A stretch of 64,000 nt of DNA, from positions 56,998-120,997 of the forward strand of contig JAGRNR010000004.1 of the NCBI GenBank assembly GCA_020440645.1, given 5' to 3'. The stretch's first letter is position 1; each line of letters begins with the position of its first letter. This DNA is from JAHEFU01 sp020440645. Its GTDB lineage: Bacteria > 4484-113 > JAFGCY01. The notes below the pieces were generated by a model. That model saw only the letters and a list, made by a program, of their open reading frames with translations, ran no database searches and was not told where the DNA came from. This document shows, in pieces, positions 30,391-38,350 of this stretch. A program made the translations under genes and the position numbers.

Positions 30391-31037
30391 TGGCCAGCCT
30401 GCCCGAAGCACTCAGTGAACTGATCCACCGCCTGTCCCGCCTGCCCGGCATCGGGCCGCGTGCCGCCGAACGCCTGGCGCTGGCGATCATTGACAAGAAC
30501 CCGGCGGAAATCGCCGCGCTGGCCGACGCGCTCAATGACGCCGTTGCCAGGGTGACGCACTGCCCGGAATGCGGTTGCCTCTCGCAGGACAACCGGCCCT
30601 GCCGGGTCTGCAATGACAACGGGCGCGACCGCAGCATCATCTGTGTGGTGGAATCCCCGCTGGACAGCATTGCGCTCGAGAAGGGCGGCGGCTACCACGG
30701 GCTGTACCACGTGCTCGGCGGGGCGATCTCACCGCTGTCCGGCGTGCTGCCGGAGGACCTGCGCATCAGCGAGCTGCTTCTGCGGGCCGGGGACGGCGTT
30801 GTCAGCGAGCTGATCCTGGCAACGAATGCCAGCCCGGAGGGTGAGGCCACCGCGCTGTACATCCGCCAGGAGCTGGACGAGCTGCATGAGCGCAGGGCGG
30901 CAACCGCCGGCGCGGGTGAAGTGCTGGCGCGGATCCGCGTGACACGCCTGGCCCGGGGCCTGCCCTCAGGCAGCCAGCTTGACTACACCGACAGCGCAAC
31001 CCTGCAGAGTGCGCTGGACAACAGGACTGAGCTGTAG
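30390..31037 (+). CDS. recR: Recombination mediator protein RecR
   Basis: 215 aa. Helix-hairpin-helix near the N-terminus (LSRLPGIGPRAAERLAL), four-cysteine zinc motif (CPECGCLSQDNRPCRVC), then a Toprim domain (IICVVESPLDSIALEKGGGYHGLYHVLGG...). RecR works with RecO/RecF to load RecA at gaps. Start ATG 30390 shares one base with the ybaB stop; a GTG three bases earlier is the alternative. The last codons (SALDNRTEL-stop) recur about 1.45 kb downstream at 32462-32491 in divergent form, which marks an insertion at the recR 3' end. Confidence 0.96.
   Translation: MASLPEALSELIHRLSRLPGIGPRAAERLALAIIDKNPAEIAALADALNDAVARVTHCPECGCLSQDNRPCRVCNDNGRDRSIICVVESPLDSIALEKGGGYHGLYHVLGGAISPLSGVLPEDLRISELLLRAGDGVVSELILATNASPEGEATALYIRQELDELHERRAATAGAGEVLARIRVTRLARGLPSGSQLDYTDSATLQSALDNRTEL
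31008..31037 (+). repeat. recR 3' end, left copy of imperfect direct repeat
   Basis: This 30-base segment ends at the recR stop codon and matches 32462-32491. The last 26 bases differ at only 3 positions, and those are silent or third-base-like (CTG/CTT, AGG/CGG, ACT/ACC). Both copies read LDNRTEL-stop. Confidence 0.8.
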
Positions 31038-31041
31038 AGAC

Positions 31042-31305
31042 ATGCTCGAAAGGGTGATCAGTTTGAAAGCGCTTGAATCAGCGAGACTGCTGGTTTCATT
31101 CCATGACGGGCGGGAGTACACCGTCGACCTGGCTCCCGCGGCAAACAGGGGTGGCCTGGCGGCCAGCCTGCTTGATGATGAATTCCTGGCACAGGCAAGC
31201 ATTAAGGATGAAGGGACACATGTTGAATGGCCCAATGGCCTGGACATCGCCGCTGATTCACTGTTCCAGAGGGCAGTCGCGGTCGGCACTGAAGTGGATG
31301 GCTGA
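31042..31305 (+). CDS. DUF2442 domain protein
   Basis: 87 aa. The pattern RLLVSFHDGREYTVDLAPA ... LLDDEFLAQASIKDEGTHVEWPNGLDIAADSLF matches DUF2442 (beta-rich, ending in W-x-N-G-x-D-I). DUF2442 proteins often sit next to DUF4160 proteins in toxin-antitoxin-like pairs; here the next gene is a HEAT-like protein instead. It starts 4 bases after recR with no strong ribosome site. It lies inside the segment bounded by the duplicated recR tail, so it probably arrived by transfer. Confidence 0.85.
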   Translation: MLERVISLKALESARLLVSFHDGREYTVDLAPAANRGGLAASLLDDEFLAQASIKDEGTHVEWPNGLDIAADSLFQRAVAVGTEVDG

Positions 31306-31329
31306 GACTGAGAACAAGGGAGTACTAGC

Positions 31330-32412
31330 ATGCGATTGGGAAAAGAAATTCCAGAGAAGTATTTGGAAGACCTCCTGTTGCGCATGCAGGATACTGAGCT
31401 GCTCCACTGGGAGGGACGCAAGCGGATCACCAGTCGTATCCTGGCTATGGAAGAAATAAAGAACTTGACTGACGACCGATTGATTCCTCTCGCGATCAAA
31501 CGATACAAAGAGTGTCCTGATAAATACTGTAGAGCCGATGTTTGTCACTGCCTGATAGCACTTTGCGAGAACTGTCATGACGAAGATCTGTACATTTTCC
31601 TGATTGACTGCCTGGGAAATGAGACAGATGAATTCAATGCAATGACACTGGTGTTTGACCTTCCCAAAAGCAGCTTCTTCTGGAAGCACAGGCATGCCGT
31701 TGCCGAAGCTGCCGTACGGATGGCAGGACACAAGAAAGTGGAATGGGATGCCTGGTGCATTGACAGAGTTCGAAATCAGAATGTTGCAGATGTGCTGTTT
31801 GGCAAACTGATGCAGGAGGGACTCGAAAGCCATCAGCTTGCATCCCTGCTCAGACATCTGGCAGCGCAACGCGATGGCAGGGCAATTGAGATTGCTGTCG
31901 GTCATCTGAGTTCTGAGGAATACGACACTGTATGTGGCTGCATAGAATACCTTGCAACAATGCTGGGGAGTGACGCTGTGGATTTACTGATTCCCCTCTT
32001 TGGGCGGAACTGGCAGTCAGAGTATGAAAACTGGTTGCCGATACCAGATGATGCTCATGAAGGAATCGGCTTTATGGATGAATCGCTGAAGAGGACTGAG
32101 CTAGAGGACATGACTGACTGGGTTCATGGCCATGCGTTTCACTGGCTTTGCCGGATTGGCGATGCACGTGCAATCGAGGCTGTGTCCAGTTACATGATCA
32201 AAGAAGTGCAGACAGAAAATCGCCAGGGTGATTCTGACTTTGACACCGTGGTTACAGAAGGTGCATTATTCCTATCTCGCTTCCTTGATGATTCACGCTT
32301 GGCTGTTGATTGCCTGCATGCCTTAGCAGACACACATTGGGAAGCTATTCACAAAAAGGAGAAGCGATTCCTGAAATTCTGGATGCCTGATATCTTTGAT
32401 GTGAAGCGCTGA
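31330..32412 (+). CDS. HEAT-repeat-like protein, lower GC, likely acquired
   Basis: 360 aa, no signal peptide, all-helical. Repeated helix pairs of about 35-40 residues can be seen (MEEIKNLTDDRLIPLAIKRYKEC, CLIALCENCHDEDLYIFLIDCLG, LASLLRHLAAQRDGRAIEIAVGHL, CGCIEYLATMLGSDAVDLLIPLFG, GHAFHWLCRIGDARAIEAVSSYMI), like HEAT/ARM solenoids. Base composition is about 45-50 % GC against about 62 % in neighbours, and A/T-ending codons are common. Together with the DUF2442 gene it fills the insert between the two recR tail copies. It could be the immunity or partner component of a small two-gene system; that is inference. Confidence 0.75.
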   Translation: MRLGKEIPEKYLEDLLLRMQDTELLHWEGRKRITSRILAMEEIKNLTDDRLIPLAIKRYKECPDKYCRADVCHCLIALCENCHDEDLYIFLIDCLGNETDEFNAMTLVFDLPKSSFFWKHRHAVAEAAVRMAGHKKVEWDAWCIDRVRNQNVADVLFGKLMQEGLESHQLASLLRHLAAQRDGRAIEIAVGHLSSEEYDTVCGCIEYLATMLGSDAVDLLIPLFGRNWQSEYENWLPIPDDAHEGIGFMDESLKRTELEDMTDWVHGHAFHWLCRIGDARAIEAVSSYMIKEVQTENRQGDSDFDTVVTEGALFLSRFLDDSRLAVDCLHALADTHWEAIHKKEKRFLKFWMPDIFDVKR

Positions 32413-32461
32413 GAATGCAGTCCGCTGCTTGCCATTTGAAACAGGAAGACTCCTGACTGGA

Positions 32462-32491
32462 TCAACGCTTGACAACCGGACCGAGCTGTAG
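32462..32491 (+). repeat. Displaced recR 3' end, right copy of imperfect direct repeat
   Basis: Reads S-T-L-D-N-R-T-E-L-stop in the recR frame, against S-A-L-D-N-R-T-E-L-stop at 31008-31037. It is not part of any gene here. This is what remains when an element integrates in a gene's 3' end and supplies its own replacement tail. Confidence 0.8.
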
Positions 32492-32566
32492 CTTGCCAGG
32501 TAACCTTGTCCTCCCGGGCCGGGAACTTGCCTGTCTGAATGTTATCCGAGCAACCTGTAACTGCAA

Positions 32567-32572
32567 TATAAT
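32567..32572 (+). promoter_or_regulatory. -10 element (TATAAT) of lipoprotein gene at 32602
   Basis: A consensus TATAAT lies 29 bases before the start codon. The leader contains CGGAGA as ribosome site, so this gene has a normal leader of about 22 bases, unlike the leaderless genes nearby. No clear -35 was seen. Confidence 0.6.
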
Positions 32573-32601
32573 CTAGGCAGGTAACCAGCTCGGAGAAACA
32601 A

Positions 32602-34893
32602 ATGGCACGCATCCGTCTTCTCCTCATCCTGCCGGCAATCTGCTGCCTGCTGTCCGCCTGTTCAGGTTCACGCAGTGAGCATGCCGCCGGAACGCAGGCC
32701 CAGATCCTTGCACCGCAGCATCCTGGAGTCCCACTGCCGCAGTTCCCCGTAGAGGTGCCGGATGCCCCGCGTAGTCCCAGTGTCGGACTGAACCTGAGCG
32801 TGGACGGTGGCAATTTCCATGCCTCAAGCGAGGCTAAGAACATGGACAGCTTTGTCACACTCACCGCTCCTGCACAGGAAGTGCGCTGGGCCTACTGGCA
32901 GTTCGGCGGACTGGCGGCGGACCTGCAGGTCACCTCGCTCACGGCCAACCTCTCGCACTTCTCCGGTGGGCCGCTGTATGTGCTGCTCGCTGACTTTGCG
33001 AACGGCAGCTGGCAGGTCACGGAGCTGCCACTGGAGGCTGGCGGGCAGGTAGTGGAGCTGTTCGCCGGTACCGCTGATGGCTACATCAGCCCGGCTGGCA
33101 ATCTCTACATCGGAGTGCTGGTGTACGACGGACGCAGCACGGTTGTCGAGAACCTGACCCTGATTGGCAATGGAGCGTTGCAGCCCCCGTCCAACCTGAA
33201 TGCGACGGATGCTGAATTCGCCGACAGGGTGGAGATAAGCTGGGAGCAGGCCGCAGGCGCCACTGGCTACCGCCTGTACTACAAGCTGGCCGGGGAGGAT
33301 GACTCCGCCTACGGATTGCTTGCCGATCTGAGTGGCGAAGAGAGTACCTTCTTCGAGCACAGGGCAGACAACCCGCCGGCCAAGCCATGTGTCTACGGCC
33401 AGCAATATGTCTACCGTGTACAGAGCACCGCCACACTTGAGCAGTCCGAGCAGTTCAGCAATGCCGACGAAGGGACCAGGCAGCTTCCGGCCGTGGCGGA
33501 TTTCTATGTATCGGACCGGGCATTTGGGGACCATGTGCACATCGCCGGCGTCTACTTCAAGGAGGCCTCGGAAGTGGACCTGTACCGGGACCTGGTGAAG
33601 ATCGCAACGATTCCGATTGCCAGCTTCGAGTTCAGCTACGATGATGATCCGGGGGATTTCTCCGCCCACGAATACAACGTGCTTGCCATCGGCGCTGAGG
33701 GACCTTCAGCTTCCCGGCTGCCGGTGAATGGCTGCAAGGCTGACTGGGACTACCTCAGTGTTGCCCTGCATCCGCTTACAGGCGAGACCCGGGCATCCGC
33801 CGCGGTAATCAATGGCGTGCCGGCAATCGCATACTGGCTGGAGCAGCCGCAGAAGCTGCACTACGCCTATGCTGACGCGGCCCAGCCCACGGCCTGGACG
33901 GACGTTGAGCTGGCCAATACCTACAAGGTTGATGCGAGGATGTCCCTGGTTGGTGTGAACGGCAAGCCCTGGATCGCCTTCAGCTACGAGTCGCGCAACG
34001 GGCTCGGGACAGACCGCAAGATCCAGATTGTCTCCAGTACTGCCACCGAGCCGACATCATTTACGGACTTTGCCAACGAGTACAGCATCTATGTGGATGA
34101 CAGCGATGCCGATGCCGTTGTCATGAAGCAGGTCAACGGTGGCCTCGGGCTGGTGTTTGCCAATGATGACTATCCCGGGGGCAGCGTAGTCTATGCATAT
34201 AGCAGTTTGGCGGAACCCGCCCAGGGTGACTGGAGTTACAGCATTGCCGGCACCTTGCCGGCGGATCCGGTGTGGGATTTCGACATTGCAGAATTCAACG
34301 GCAATCCTGCGGTCGTGATGCAGACGAATACCGAGCTGCACCTCAGCCTGGCGCACAGCCCTGCTCCCAGCGTGCCGGCCGACTGGGACAGCCACAGGGT
34401 GATTGACATTTCCTCCTCTTCCTATGGCAACTCCGCCGGCGTTGACATGCACGAACGCAACGGCCTGCCTGCGATTGCCTGCGCCTGGGGGAACCTTGAG
34501 GGGGTCGGCGCGGTAGCTTACCTGCTGTCAGGTACTGGCAGTATGCCGGCCGTCAATACGGACTGGACCGGCGGAATTGTTGTCAACCTGAACGACCAGG
34601 AACCAAAGAACCTGAGCATGGAATTCATTGGCGACATTCCGTACATCAGCTGGAGTGACGACCTGAACGCCAATGCCTGGCTGGCCAGTGCGATCAACCC
34701 CGTGCCGGGCTACTTAAACGGTTTCTGGAACGTGATGCAGTTGCCTGGGCCGGCCGGGTTTGACCGCTGCCGGATGGAAGTCAATACGCTGAATGCGGGT
34801 GGAAACCTCGGGGTGTTCTGGTCATCTCAGAACCTGGACTATGACCCGGACCGGCTGGAGACTGTCTACAGCTTCTGGCAACCGAAGCCATAG
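32602..34893 (+). CDS. Lipoprotein with FN3-like and NGxPAI repeat domains
   Basis: 763 aa. Lipobox LLSAC (Cys about residue 20). Residues about 90-195 hold a beta domain with WAYWQFGG and PLYVLLADFANGSWQVTELPL, which recurs in three other lipoproteins here (49224, 52298, 54873). Next comes an FN3-like domain (PPSNLNATDAEFADRVEISWEQAAGATGYRLYYK, about 200-300). The C-terminal half repeats short strands of the type INGVPAIAYW, VNGKPWIAFSY, FNGNPAVVMQ, RNGLPAIACAW, each followed by a 'LHYAYA'-like strand, suggesting a beta-propeller. It is anchored to an envelope membrane; ligand unknown. A candidate surface or periplasmic binding protein. Confidence 0.75.
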   Translation: MARIRLLLILPAICCLLSACSGSRSEHAAGTQAQILAPQHPGVPLPQFPVEVPDAPRSPSVGLNLSVDGGNFHASSEAKNMDSFVTLTAPAQEVRWAYWQFGGLAADLQVTSLTANLSHFSGGPLYVLLADFANGSWQVTELPLEAGGQVVELFAGTADGYISPAGNLYIGVLVYDGRSTVVENLTLIGNGALQPPSNLNATDAEFADRVEISWEQAAGATGYRLYYKLAGEDDSAYGLLADLSGEESTFFEHRADNPPAKPCVYGQQYVYRVQSTATLEQSEQFSNADEGTRQLPAVADFYVSDRAFGDHVHIAGVYFKEASEVDLYRDLVKIATIPIASFEFSYDDDPGDFSAHEYNVLAIGAEGPSASRLPVNGCKADWDYLSVALHPLTGETRASAAVINGVPAIAYWLEQPQKLHYAYADAAQPTAWTDVELANTYKVDARMSLVGVNGKPWIAFSYESRNGLGTDRKIQIVSSTATEPTSFTDFANEYSIYVDDSDADAVVMKQVNGGLGLVFANDDYPGGSVVYAYSSLAEPAQGDWSYSIAGTLPADPVWDFDIAEFNGNPAVVMQTNTELHLSLAHSPAPSVPADWDSHRVIDISSSSYGNSAGVDMHERNGLPAIACAWGNLEGVGAVAYLLSGTGSMPAVNTDWTGGIVVNLNDQEPKNLSMEFIGDIPYISWSDDLNANAWLASAINPVPGYLNGFWNVMQLPGPAGFDRCRMEVNTLNAGGNLGVFWSSQNLDYDPDRLETVYSFWQPKP

Positions 34894-34932
34894 CACGGTA
34901 GAGTGCTGTGGCTGCTGGCCAGGACCTGCGCC

Positions 34933-34938
34933 TACAAT
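34933..34938 (+). promoter_or_regulatory. -10 element (TACAAT) of leaderless DUF1643 gene
   Basis: TACAAT ends six bases before GTG 34945, so the transcript should begin at or next to the start codon. No Shine-Dalgarno sequence is present. Confidence 0.65.
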
Positions 34939-34944
34939 ATCCCG

Positions 34945-35463
34945 GTGATCCCATCCCTCGACGAATGCCGCACGGATGCCGTGTTCTCGCCCTGCGAGCG
35001 CTACCGCTACACGCTGGAGCGCATCTGGGACGAACACAAGCCCTTTGCCAACTTCATCTGCCTGAATCCCTCAACAGCGACCGCCACGAAGGATGACCCG
35101 ACCAACCGGCGCTGCCGTGGCTTCGCCTGGGACTGGGGCATGGGAGGCATGATCACCACCAACGTGTTTGGCTGGCGCTCCACCGACCCGAAGGGCCTGA
35201 AGGACCCCGAGGAGCCGGTCGGCGCTGACAACGACCGCTGGATCATGGAGATTGCATCACGCGCAGGAGTGGTGGTGGTGGCCTGGGGCAACCACGCACG
35301 GCTGAATTCCCGCAGCCGCGATGTCGCCAGGCTGCTGCTGGATGCCGGGATCATAGCCACGGCGCTCGCTGTCAACGGCAGCGGGGAACCGAAGCACCCG
35401 CTCTACCTGTCCGCTGAACTGCGGCCGCAGCCCTTTGATCTCAGCGCGCTGGCCGGTCTATAA
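34945..35463 (+). CDS. DUF1643 family protein
   Basis: 172 aa from GTG 34945. The diagnostic block FICLNPSTATATKDDPTNRRCRGFAWDWGMGGMITTNVFGWRSTDPKGL, followed by DPEEPVGADNDRWI and VVVAWGNHA, matches DUF1643, a small cytosolic family of unknown function. The start at 34945 is chosen because TACAAT lies exactly six bases upstream, as in other leaderless genes here, and the preceding in-frame codons (from 34903) would overlap this promoter. The next gene has its own TATAAT near the 3' end of this one. Confidence 0.85.
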   Translation: MIPSLDECRTDAVFSPCERYRYTLERIWDEHKPFANFICLNPSTATATKDDPTNRRCRGFAWDWGMGGMITTNVFGWRSTDPKGLKDPEEPVGADNDRWIMEIASRAGVVVVAWGNHARLNSRSRDVARLLLDAGIIATALAVNGSGEPKHPLYLSAELRPQPFDLSALAGL

Positions 35464-35464
35464 T
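35459..35464 (+). promoter_or_regulatory. -10 element (TATAAT) of small gene at 35485
   Basis: TATAAT overlaps the stop codon of the DUF1643 gene. It is followed after about 20 bases by the start at 35485, with GGAGG in the short leader. Confidence 0.6.
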
Positions 35465-35484
35465 TCCGCTGGAGGACACAGGCA

Positions 35485-35745
35485 ATGAAACTCTGCGAAA
35501 GACTGATGAACGAGGGTGTTGAGCTCAACATCACGGGCAATGACGGCGTGCACTACAACGGCGTGCGCATCACCGAAGTGTATGACGACTTCATCGCCGT
35601 CGAACCGAGCAACACCGCGATGCGCCAAGCCGGCCAGTTCCGCGGCGGGCATACATATGTAAACATCGCCACCATCACCCGGCTCGAGCATGCCGGCCAG
35701 TCCGACCGCGTGCAGGACAGCATCCGCCGCAGCCTCGGGCGCTGA
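35485..35745 (+). CDS. Small conserved-looking cytosolic protein, unknown
   Basis: 86 aa, no signal peptide or membrane segment. The sequence alternates short strands (VELNITGNDGVHYNGVRITEVYDDFIAVEP, HTYVNIATITRLEH), which suggests a small beta-barrel of the LSm/SH3 type. I do not recognise the family. GGAGG precedes the start and codon use matches the neighbours, so it is probably a real gene. It lies between a DUF1643 gene and the DUF3187 barrel, each with its own promoter. Confidence 0.7.
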   Translation: MKLCERLMNEGVELNITGNDGVHYNGVRITEVYDDFIAVEPSNTAMRQAGQFRGGHTYVNIATITRLEHAGQSDRVQDSIRRSLGR

Positions 35746-35758
35746 GCCGGGCCAGCTG

Positions 35759-35764
35759 TATAAT
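35759..35764 (+). promoter_or_regulatory. -10 element (TATAAT) of leaderless DUF3187 gene
   Basis: A consensus TATAAT ends six bases before GTG 35771, with no ribosome site between. It supports both the GTG start and a leaderless transcript. Confidence 0.7.
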
Positions 35765-35770
35765 CAAGCG

Positions 35771-36994
35771 GTGAGGAAGGCCATCGGGATAGCGGGGCTC
35801 GCTGCCTGCTTTTTTCTTGCGTGCACGGAGGCGCAGGCCGACTCAGCGCGTGACGGCATCGCCAACCCGGGAAACGCCAAGCAGCTCGGCGCCGTCGAAC
35901 GGGACACCGCGCCTGATCCAGCCCCCCACACTGAATCCGACTCCACTGAAGTAGCAATGCCGGTGGATGTGGAAGGTGCTGCTTCGGACCACTCCTCCTG
36001 CGATTGCTCCGAAAGCTGCAGCGATTGCGGCTGTGATTCCTGCAACAGCTGCTCCTCCTGCAATGAATGCCTCGAAATCGAGTTCTTCGGCCCGATGGGC
36101 ATCATCAACATGCATCCGACGAACGCGATCTTCCTCACGCCGGTCCCGGAGCGTGCCTCACTGTTGGGCAATGGCCGGCGCAGCTTCAGCTTCAAGCTGG
36201 ACATGGCCAACAGCATGATCCGTGAGCTGGACAGTGGCATCATCGCCTCCTTCGACTTCGAGGAGTACCAGTTCAGCGGTGAGTACCGCCAAGGCACTGG
36301 CCAGGGTGAGTTCATGGTGACTGTGCCTATCCGCTACCGCAGCGCCGGGACCTTTGACGGGCTGATCACGGACTGGCATAAGTTCTTCGGCCTGCCGCGC
36401 GGCCTGCGCGACGACTACCCGAACCAGCTCTATCAATATGTGATCGTGACCCGCGATGGCGCGGTGTTCAATGACGAAGGCGACAGCTTCGGCATCGGTG
36501 ACATCCGCCTCGGTTACAAACACAGCCTCCGTGAGAATGCGGACGGCAGCGAAGCGCTGGCCGTGCGTGGCACGGTCAAGCTGCCGACCGGGGACAGTTC
36601 GTCCGCACTGGGCAGCGGTGGGATGGACTTCTCGCTTGGTGCGCTGTACCAGACCCCGCTGACCAACCACATGCGGGCCTACTTCAACGCTGACTACATC
36701 TTCATCGGTACGCCGGACTGGCAGAACATCGAGCACCGGGACGCCCACAGCTACAGCGCAGCACTGGAATATGCGGTCAGCCATTCCAGCACGATCGTTG
36801 GCCAGTTCCGCGTGCAGAGCAACCCGCTCAGGATCGGCTCCTTTGAGGCCGACAAGGACAGCCAGGAACTCCAGTTCGGCTGGAACACAAGGCTCAGCGA
36901 CCGGACCTACCTTACGCTTGGATTCAGCGAGGACGCCAACCCGGAGACCGCTCCGGACTTCGGCATCAACAGCTACCTGACCTGGGAATTCTGA
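35771..36994 (+). CDS. DUF3187 outer-membrane beta-barrel with Cys cluster
   Basis: 407 aa from GTG 35771, which begins directly at a signal peptide (RKAIGIAGLAACFFLACTEAQA). Residues about 77-100 hold nine cysteines in 22 residues (C-x-C, C-x2-C and C-x-C pairs), a likely metal-binding or disulfide cluster. The remainder matches DUF3187: a start block GPMGIINMHPTNAIFLTPVPE, then FDGLITDWHKFFGLPRGLRDDYPNQLYQY, a GIGDIRLGYKHSL strand and a final aromatic strand NSYLTWEF. DUF3187 proteins are predicted outer-membrane barrels of unknown function. The cysteine cluster before the barrel is not usual for the family as I know it. Confidence 0.82.
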   Translation: MRKAIGIAGLAACFFLACTEAQADSARDGIANPGNAKQLGAVERDTAPDPAPHTESDSTEVAMPVDVEGAASDHSSCDCSESCSDCGCDSCNSCSSCNECLEIEFFGPMGIINMHPTNAIFLTPVPERASLLGNGRRSFSFKLDMANSMIRELDSGIIASFDFEEYQFSGEYRQGTGQGEFMVTVPIRYRSAGTFDGLITDWHKFFGLPRGLRDDYPNQLYQYVIVTRDGAVFNDEGDSFGIGDIRLGYKHSLRENADGSEALAVRGTVKLPTGDSSSALGSGGMDFSLGALYQTPLTNHMRAYFNADYIFIGTPDWQNIEHRDAHSYSAALEYAVSHSSTIVGQFRVQSNPLRIGSFEADKDSQELQFGWNTRLSDRTYLTLGFSEDANPETAPDFGINSYLTWEF

Positions 36995-37108
36995 GGCCAC
37001 GACGGGCCGGATGGGCATTTCAGGGCTGTTTTTGAGTGAAGCGTTTGACCAAACAGGGCAACATGGCCGATTTTCTATTGCGAGGACATGCCAGCCGCCC
37101 CCGATTTG

Positions 37109-37136
37109 TGAACAATCCCACATGAATCACACGTCT
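37109..37136 (+). promoter_or_regulatory. Candidate ECF-type autoregulatory promoter
   Basis: TGAACA (37109-37114), a 17-bp spacer and CGTCT (37132-37136). This resembles ECF-sigma promoters (AAC in the -35, CGTC in the -10). It lies directly upstream of the ECF sigma gene, so autoregulation is plausible. Confidence 0.55.
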
Positions 37137-37173
37137 GGCTGGCATGGAGATGACATTCAACAGAGGAGCAGCA

Positions 37174-37767
37174 TTGAGTCGGGATACCCAGGGCGCTGAC
37201 GCTTATGTCATCACCGACGAAGTGGACCTCGTGATGAGGGCCACAGCCGGGGATGAACGCGCTTACGGGAAGCTTGTCGGGATGTACCAGGCAAGGCTCT
37301 ACAACTTCGTGCGCTCCATGGTCAGGAACGATGAGATTGCTGAGGACATCACCCAGGAATCATTCGTGAAGGCCTTCTTCAGCCTGCGCAAGCTGCAGAA
37401 CCCTGCAAGCTTCAAGAGCTGGCTGTTCCGGATTGCGAACAACAACACGCTGGACTACCTGCGCAAGAAGCGGATCCAGACCGTGGATGTTGATGAGCAG
37501 GTCCGTGAAAGTTATGTCGACAACTCAAGCCCGGAAAAGGGCGCGGTCGCAAGTTCGCGCACGAAGCATATCCGGGAGGCATTGGACAAGCTCAAGCCCG
37601 ACCAGCGCAACATCCTCGTGATGTGCGACCTGCAGGGCTTCAGCTACCAGGAAATCGCAGAGGCGCTGGACATCCCGTTCGGCACCGTACAGAGCCGCAT
37701 CTTCTACGCGAGGAAGAAGTTGAAGGAATTTCTCGATAAGGATATAGTTTTCGGAGGAGAAAACTGA
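37174..37767 (+). CDS. ECF RNA polymerase sigma factor (RpoE-like)
   Basis: 197 aa. Region 2 reads DERAYGKLVGMYQARLYNFVRSMVRNDEIAEDITQESFVKAFFSL...FKSWLFRIANNNTLDYLRKK; region 4 reads LDKLKPDQRNILVMCDLQGFSYQEIAEALDIPFGTVQSRIFYARKKL, with a short linker, so it is an ECF sigma. TTG 37174 is preferred because GAGGAG lies 5 bases upstream. An in-frame ATG at 37144 sits 7 bases after the candidate promoter and would suit a leaderless transcript. The stop overlaps the anti-sigma start (TGATG), and an RseB-like gene follows, so it forms a sigma / anti-sigma / periplasmic regulator module for envelope stress. Confidence 0.93.
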   Translation: MSRDTQGADAYVITDEVDLVMRATAGDERAYGKLVGMYQARLYNFVRSMVRNDEIAEDITQESFVKAFFSLRKLQNPASFKSWLFRIANNNTLDYLRKKRIQTVDVDEQVRESYVDNSSPEKGAVASSRTKHIREALDKLKPDQRNILVMCDLQGFSYQEIAEALDIPFGTVQSRIFYARKKLKEFLDKDIVFGGEN

Positions 37768-38342
37768 TGTCACCCAAGGGGCACAACACAGATCTTGCCA
37801 GACTGCTCGACGGCGAGCTGCATGACGTGCATGAAGTCGAGCAGATCAACAGCGCCATCCAGGCGGATCCTGAGCTCAGGGCTGAGTTCGATGAGCAGCG
37901 CAGCATCAAGTCGCTGCTCGGCGAGCTGGACGAGTACGAGGCACCTGACTTCATGGCGACCCGGATCATGGGTGAAATCAGTGCGCAGCGCAATGCTGCC
38001 AGGCGCAGGGCAGGCTGGAAGCAGGTGCTGACCGCTATCGGCGGCCTGGGCGTGGTCGCCGTGCTGGCCTTCTCCATGACCACCCGCAATGCCGCTGTCG
38101 ATCCGAACACCGGTAGCAATGCGATCGCGACTTCCACAGCTGATCCGGGCAAGGAGTACTCCGATGCCTACTGGACCAAGCCCGACTTTGAAAGCTCGAT
38201 CAAGGACGAGAAGCTGCGCAACCTGCTGGAGTTCGCCAGCGACGCACATCGCCGCAGCGAGCTGGAGCATCTCGCCGGCAGTGATACCCCCAACACCGAT
38301 GACCTTGTGATCATGGTTGGTGAGGGAGGAACCTCACACTGA
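37767..38342 (+). CDS. Anti-sigma factor, single membrane span
   Basis: 191 aa, sharing one base with the sigma stop. The N-terminal part (LARLLDGELHDVHEVEQINSAIQADPELRAEFDEQRSIKSLLGEL) looks like the sigma-binding helical domain of RseA-type regulators, without the zinc HCC motif. One membrane segment lies near residues 88-108 (LTAIGGLGVVAVLAFSMTT), and a periplasmic tail follows. By context it holds the ECF sigma inactive until regulated proteolysis. The RseB-like protein encoded next probably binds its periplasmic tail. Confidence 0.82.
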   Translation: MSPKGHNTDLARLLDGELHDVHEVEQINSAIQADPELRAEFDEQRSIKSLLGELDEYEAPDFMATRIMGEISAQRNAARRRAGWKQVLTAIGGLGVVAVLAFSMTTRNAAVDPNTGSNAIATSTADPGKEYSDAYWTKPDFESSIKDEKLRNLLEFASDAHRRSELEHLAGSDTPNTDDLVIMVGEGGTSH

Positions 38343-38350
38343 AACCTGAG

